From: Segatella baroniae DSM 16972 = JCM 13447
GTDB lineage: Bacteria > Bacteroidota > Bacteroidia > Bacteroidales > Bacteroidaceae
DNA length: 64,000 nucleotides
Assembly: GCF_000426585.1 (NCBI RefSeq)
Contig: NZ_AUFQ01000003.1
Coordinates: forward strand, 186,001 to 250,000
Direction: 5' to 3'
Position numbers and translations under genes: made by a program
Part shown: positions 59,383 to 64,000 of the stretch, in pieces
How the letters are laid out: each line of letters opens with the position of its first letter
Numbering within the stretch: the stretch's first letter is position 1
The notes under the pieces: model-generated
The model's database searches: none
What the model saw: only the letters and a program-made list of their open reading frames with translations
What the model was told of the DNA's origin: nothing

Positions 59383-61485
59383 ATGAAAGTACGCCACATT
59401 CATCATAGAACACGCATCCATCTACTGCTGGGATTCTTGTCGGCAATGCACTTTCTGCCGTCGATGGGCGTCGAACGGCCCGACTTGTCCATGGTGAAAC
59501 GCATCTTGAACTACGCCCAGCATGTCGACACGACAGGCTGCTACGGCACCACCACCTACGCCTATACGAAATACACGCTGAACGTCAGCCGCAGAAACGC
59601 GGCCCTGCTGGTGGTCCCCAGCATGTATGCCATCGCCCACGGGAAAAGGCGCAAGTACATCACGGAGACCTATGAGAAGGTGTGTCTGAAAGGGATTGGC
59701 AAATACGAGACGCGCAAGGTGCTCGACATCACGACCATTCCACACAGACGCCACAGCATGACGACGGTCTTGAAATACATGACTCCGGACTTATACCATG
59801 AAACCATCATAGAGAACAGCATATTCTCGCCCTTTCATGTCAACAACATCAGGTTCTACAAATACTATGTCACCTTTCTCTCCAACGGCACGGCGCGCGT
59901 CGCCTTCAAGCCGAAATACACCAACACACAGCTGGTTGTGGGGCAGGCCATCGTGAACGCGGTCGACGGCAGGGTCATCAGCGCGACACTGAGCGGCGAA
60001 TACGACATGATCAGATTCAACATGAACCTGTACATGGGCGAAAAAGGCTTCCGCTCGCTGCTCCCCAAGGACGTCCGGCTGTTCTGCAACTTCAGCTTCA
60101 TGGGCAGTCGGACGAAAGGCAGCTTCAGGGCGGTCTACAACTTGCCTGAAATCAAGCCTGAAGACATGGCCGGAGAAAGCGACGCGGAACGCATGGAGCA
60201 AATAAGACCCGTGGCTTTGAACATGGAAGAAACGGCCATCCTGTCAACCTACGAGGAAGACATGCGGAACAGCCGGGCCGCGCAGGACTCCATCAAGAGC
60301 AATACTCCCAAATGGAAAGAACGCCTCTGGGACATGATCGGCGACAACCTGATCAACCGCATCAAGAGCAACTACGGCAACAAGAACCAGGGATATCTCC
60401 GAATAAACCCCATCCTGAACCCGTTGTACATGGGCTACGACCACAAACGGGGCTTCACCTATAAGTTTGATGTAAGGACACAATACCTCTTCACACCCAA
60501 CCGCGAACTGAACCTGCGCTTCAAATCGGGTTACGCCTTCAAACAGAAACAGTTCTATTTCACCCTCCCCCTCTATTTCTATTACAACAAACGAAGGAAC
60601 GGCTACATCAATATGGAAGTTGGCAACGGCAATTGGACGCGCTACCAAAGGGTGACGAAGAAGGCGGAAGACATCATTGAAGACGACGCGAAGAGGCAAC
60701 AGCGGACACCCGGCACCGACAAGGACGAGACAACGGTGCGCGAAGACCGGAAGGCTTTCTTCAAAGACACCCGCCTCAAGCTCTCCAACAACTACGACAT
60801 CAGCGACAACTGGAGCTTCCAGGTGGGGCTCGTCCACCACAAGCGCACCGCTGTGGAAAAGGATTTCTACAGAAAAGCCAAGCTGCCCGCCGTCTATCAG
60901 TCCGTGGCGCCGACCATGGAGTGGCAGTGGCGGCCCACAGGGTGGCACGGCCCCTACATAACGCTGGACTGGGAGCGTGGTATCAAGAAGTTCCTGAACG
61001 GCGATATCAACTATGAACGGTGGGAGCTGGACGGCCAGTGGATACTGAGGCCGACGCGCCTGCACAGCATACAGATGCGACTGGGCACCGGATTCTACAC
61101 ACGAAAAGAGGGATATGCCTATTTCCTGGACTATTCCAACTTCAGAGAGAACAACATTCCGGGTGGATGGAGCGACGACTGGAGCTGTGACTTCGCACTG
61201 TTGAACAGCGACGAGTACAACACTTCCAATTGGTATGCCCGCAGCAACCTCACGTATGAAAGCCCCATACTGGTCGTTTCGCGCCTGCCATGGTTGGGAA
61301 ATTTCGTCGAAATGGAGAGAATCTACGTCAACGGACTGTTCGCGAAAGACCTTCATCCCTATCTGGAAGCCGGTATCGGCTTTACGACCCGCCTGTTCAG
61401 CATGGGCGTATTCGTGAACAACAGCAACGGAAGGTTCAAGGAAGTGGGGTGCAAGTTCGGTTTTGAACTGTTCAGACGCTGGTAG
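59383..61485 (+). CDS. DUF5686-like outer-membrane protein
   Basis: This 700-residue protein has a short leader and no N-terminal carboxypeptidase-like domain. The first half is mixed (LNVSRRNAALLVVPSMYAIA, TTIPHRRHSMTTVLKYMTPD, VVGQAIVNAVDGRVISATLS) and the second half alternates strands ending in aromatic residues, as in an outer-membrane barrel (YGNKNQGYLRINPILNPLYM, LFTPNRELNLRFKSGYAFKQ, GIGFTTRLFSMGVFVNNSNG) with FGFELFRRW at the end. This matches the DUF5686 family of Bacteroidota, whose function is unknown. It is followed by the helicase gene 21 bases later. Confidence 0.8.
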   Translation: MKVRHIHHRTRIHLLLGFLSAMHFLPSMGVERPDLSMVKRILNYAQHVDTTGCYGTTTYAYTKYTLNVSRRNAALLVVPSMYAIAHGKRRKYITETYEKVCLKGIGKYETRKVLDITTIPHRRHSMTTVLKYMTPDLYHETIIENSIFSPFHVNNIRFYKYYVTFLSNGTARVAFKPKYTNTQLVVGQAIVNAVDGRVISATLSGEYDMIRFNMNLYMGEKGFRSLLPKDVRLFCNFSFMGSRTKGSFRAVYNLPEIKPEDMAGESDAERMEQIRPVALNMEETAILSTYEEDMRNSRAAQDSIKSNTPKWKERLWDMIGDNLINRIKSNYGNKNQGYLRINPILNPLYMGYDHKRGFTYKFDVRTQYLFTPNRELNLRFKSGYAFKQKQFYFTLPLYFYYNKRRNGYINMEVGNGNWTRYQRVTKKAEDIIEDDAKRQQRTPGTDKDETTVREDRKAFFKDTRLKLSNNYDISDNWSFQVGLVHHKRTAVEKDFYRKAKLPAVYQSVAPTMEWQWRPTGWHGPYITLDWERGIKKFLNGDINYERWELDGQWILRPTRLHSIQMRLGTGFYTRKEGYAYFLDYSNFRENNIPGGWSDDWSCDFALLNSDEYNTSNWYARSNLTYESPILVVSRLPWLGNFVEMERIYVNGLFAKDLHPYLEAGIGFTTRLFSMGVFVNNSNGRFKEVGCKFGFELFRRW

Positions 61486-61506
61486 AAAGGCAGAAAGGAT
61501 AAAGAA

Positions 61507-64000
61507 ATGGCAAGTTTGACGATATATAGAGCGAGTGCGGGGGCCGGCAAAACATTCACGCTGGCCGTCGAGTATATGACATTGTTGATCAACAATCCTT
61601 ATGACTTCAAGCGCATTCTGGCCGTCACGTTCACCAACAAGGCCACGGAAGAGATGAAGCTGAGGATTCTTTCACAGCTGTATGCCCTGGCCTATCTCAC
61701 CGGCGCGAAGAAAAACGACTATCTGTTGCAGATTCAAGACAAGACGGGACTGGGCGAAGGCGTCGTCAGAGAACGGGCGAAGATGGCCCTGCATCTCCTA
61801 CTCCACAACTTCAACTACTTCAGGGTGGAGACCATCGACAAGTTTTTCCAAACCGTCTTGCGCAACCTGGCACGCGAATTGGAATTGAACGCGAACCTGA
61901 CGGTGGCCCTGAACGATATTCAGATTGAAGAGAAGGCCGTCGACGAAATGATAGAGGAACTCGACGGCAAGTCTCCCGTGCTCCACTGGATTATGGAATA
62001 CATATCCGATTCCATGCAGGACGACAAGTCGTGGAACGTGATTGACAAGATCAAGGACTTCGGAAGAAACATTTTCAAAGACGAATACAAGGCGAACGTT
62101 GCCGGAATCAATGAACGTTTTCATGAAAAAGGCTTCTTCAATGCCTTCAAAAAACAATTGAAAAGCATTGAAGAAGAAGGCGACCGACACATCAAGGAGC
62201 AAGGAGATGCGTTCTTCGAACTGCTGGAACAGCACGGGTTGCAGGAATCGGATTTCAAGAAAAACGCCGTCAATTATTTCACAAAGCTGAAGACCGGCAG
62301 ATATGTGGACGAGGGAGAGAAGAACATTGTCTACAACAAATCCGCGCGAGAGGCGGCCGAAAGCGCGGACGGCTGGGTGCGGAAAGCCGACAAGACGGCG
62401 GGGAACGCAGCCTACGAATTGGCCGAGAGCCGGCTGGTGGAGTTCATTTCCGAGTCGGAAACACTAAGAAAAAGGCAGTTGCGGCAGATTCTCAGCGCCC
62501 GCATGATTCGACAACACATCGACCAGTTGCGTCTGCTGAAATACATCGAAGAGAAAGTCAGGGACATCAACAACGACCATAACCGTTTCCTCTTGAGCAA
62601 CACGCAAACGCTGTTGCACGACTTGATAGGTCAAAGCGATTCTCCGTTCATCTTCGAGAAAATCGGTGTCATACTGGAACACATCATGATAGACGAGTTT
62701 CAGGACACGAGCAACATCCAATGGAACAACTTCAAGGTGCTCCTGAAGGAGTGCATGAGTCACGAAAACGCGTTCAACCTGATCGTAGGTGACGTCAAGC
62801 AAAGCATTTACCGATGGCGTGACGGCAACTGGCGGTTGCTGAACAAGCTGGAGCAGCAGTTCAATCCACAGCAAATCGAGTCGGAAACGCTGGCTACGAA
62901 TTATCGTTCGGACGCCAACATCATTCATTTCAACAACAAATTCTTCATGTTTGCCCGGCAAGAGGAATACAATGCGCTCGCCAAAGACACGCCCGCAGAA
63001 GCCGAAGAACTGTTGAAAGCATATTCGGATGTGGCGCAACGGATTCCGCCAGGCAAAGACGTGCCGCGTGGTCTTGTGGAAATCAAATTGCTTGAAAGCA
63101 AATCCAACAGCTATGTCACGGAGACCTTGGAGCATGTGGGCCGAAAGGTGCAGGAGTTGTTGGACGCCGGAGCCAGGGAGAGTGACATTGCGATACTCGT
63201 TAGAAACAACTCGACGATTCAGGACATAGGCGATTACTTCATGGAACACATGCCCCATGTCAGGCTGGTCAGCGACGAGGCGTTTCACCTGGACGCCGCT
63301 TTGGCTGTGAACATGCTTGTCATGGCGATGCGGGTGATAGCCGACCCGACAGACCAGATAGCGAAGGCAGCCCTGCTGTTGAACCATCGCAAGAATATCA
63401 AAAAGACCGAAGAAAGAATCACCGACATCCTGATCAAGGGGAAAAGCGTGGACGAACAACTGCCGACGGCCTTCATACAGCACCTGGAGGAATTGTCCGT
63501 CATGCCTGTCATGGACATGGTGGAGAAAATATACCACATCTTCGACCTGAAAGATTTGGACAAGCAAAGCGCATACGTGTGCGCTTTCTTTGACGAGTTG
63601 GGGAATTTTCTCAACGAAAATGTGGCGGATGTTGTTTCATTCCTCAAGTATTGGGACGAAGACCTGCACAAGAAATCCATCCAGAGCAGCGAACAAAAGG
63701 GAATCAGGCTCATCACCATCCATAAAAGCAAAGGTCTGGAATTTGACCACGTCATCATGCCTTTCTGCGACTGGCTCTTGGAAAAGCGCAACACCATTTG
63801 GTGCAAGCCGACCGAAGCTCCCTATGACCAACTCAGCTTGATTCCCGTCGATTTCGACAAGAGCAAAATGCTCAACAGTATCTTTGCGCAGGACTACAAG
63901 ATAGAGCATTTACAGAACATGGTGGACAATCTGAACCTGCTGTACGTTGGTTTTACACGTGCCAAGCGCAACCTTTTCGTGTATGGACAAAAGGGATGTT
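61507..64000 (+). CDS. RecB/AddA-like UvrD-type helicase, 5' part
   Basis: The frame is open from the ATG at 61507 to the window end, about 831 residues. It shows Walker A YRASAGAGKTFTLA (residues 7-20), motif Ia AVTFTNKATEEMKLRI, motif II IMIDEFQDTSNIQW (about residue 395), GDVKQSIYRWRDGN, LATNYRSDANII, IRLITIHKSKGLEFDHV and motif VI LLYVGFTRAKRNLFVYG. This is the superfamily 1 helicase of RecB/AddA nucleases, which processes double-strand breaks. A C-terminal nuclease domain would lie beyond the window. It probably is co-transcribed with the preceding gene. Confidence 0.93.
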   Translation, partial: MASLTIYRASAGAGKTFTLAVEYMTLLINNPYDFKRILAVTFTNKATEEMKLRILSQLYALAYLTGAKKNDYLLQIQDKTGLGEGVVRERAKMALHLLLHNFNYFRVETIDKFFQTVLRNLARELELNANLTVALNDIQIEEKAVDEMIEELDGKSPVLHWIMEYISDSMQDDKSWNVIDKIKDFGRNIFKDEYKANVAGINERFHEKGFFNAFKKQLKSIEEEGDRHIKEQGDAFFELLEQHGLQESDFKKNAVNYFTKLKTGRYVDEGEKNIVYNKSAREAAESADGWVRKADKTAGNAAYELAESRLVEFISESETLRKRQLRQILSARMIRQHIDQLRLLKYIEEKVRDINNDHNRFLLSNTQTLLHDLIGQSDSPFIFEKIGVILEHIMIDEFQDTSNIQWNNFKVLLKECMSHENAFNLIVGDVKQSIYRWRDGNWRLLNKLEQQFNPQQIESETLATNYRSDANIIHFNNKFFMFARQEEYNALAKDTPAEAEELLKAYSDVAQRIPPGKDVPRGLVEIKLLESKSNSYVTETLEHVGRKVQELLDAGARESDIAILVRNNSTIQDIGDYFMEHMPHVRLVSDEAFHLDAALAVNMLVMAMRVIADPTDQIAKAALLLNHRKNIKKTEERITDILIKGKSVDEQLPTAFIQHLEELSVMPVMDMVEKIYHIFDLKDLDKQSAYVCAFFDELGNFLNENVADVVSFLKYWDEDLHKKSIQSSEQKGIRLITIHKSKGLEFDHVIMPFCDWLLEKRNTIWCKPTEAPYDQLSLIPVDFDKSKMLNSIFAQDYKIEHLQNMVDNLNLLYVGFTRAKRNLFVYGQKGC

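Noticed and set aside
57938..59386. 482-codon open frame on the plus strand across the glycosyl hydrolase
   Set aside because: The minus-strand gene has a signal peptide and barrel motifs; the plus frame has neither.

Overview
The window looks like a chromosomal segment of a Bacteroidales bacterium, most likely a member of the Prevotellaceae. The reasons are a SusC/SusD glycan-uptake locus under ECF sigma/FecR control, a complete nqrABCDEF operon, a serC-serA-DUF1015 cluster, a Tgt that lacks the usual zinc cysteines, and promoters of the Bacteroidota type (TTTG, about 19 bases, TAnnTTTG) instead of -35/-10 boxes. The family-level assignment is inference from gene content; no rRNA gene is present to settle it.

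Layout. From 1 to 11.8 kb all genes are on the plus strand: the 3' part of transketolase, rpiB, uvrA, a repeat-rich gap, lon-tgt-lptG and a DEAD-box RNA helicase. From 11.8 to 34.5 kb everything intact is on the minus strand and visibly more AT-rich. This block has two parts. The first is a small redox cluster (iron alcohol dehydrogenase, aldo/keto reductase, EamA transporter, flavodoxin-like reductase, secreted esterase). Its two promoters share an operator-like motif and an AraC-type regulator relic lies beside them. The second, at 17.2-33.8 kb, is a polysaccharide utilisation locus: ECF sigma, FecR anti-sigma, SusC with an STN domain, SusD, a NAGPA-type phosphodiester glycosidase, a BACON/beta-helix lipoprotein, a beta-propeller lipoprotein, a GH3 enzyme and a metallophosphoesterase fused to a PQQ-type propeller. 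The block ends in an IS982-type transposase relic, a repeat array and a tRNA-Ser(CGA) gene.

From 34.7 to 51.7 kb the genes are core minus-strand genes: an IMPACT-family protein, DUF1015, serA, serC, a DbpA-like helicase, two tandem TPR proteins, gyrA and the nqr operon. From 51.8 kb onward come tamB (+), another repeat array, a rhodanese lipoprotein (+), a Crp/Fnr regulator (-), a family-10-like glycosyl hydrolase (-), a DUF5686 outer-membrane protein (+) and the start of a RecB/AddA-like helicase (+) that runs off the window.

The two most noteworthy items are as follows. (1) A family of short intergenic arrays with a 22-bp unit (44-bp higher-order unit) occurs at three unrelated intergenic sites. 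(2) The PUL combines a phosphodiester glycosidase with a phosphoesterase-propeller fusion, which suggests a phosphate-containing glycan substrate. All domain names come from reading the sequence and family knowledge; no database search was run.
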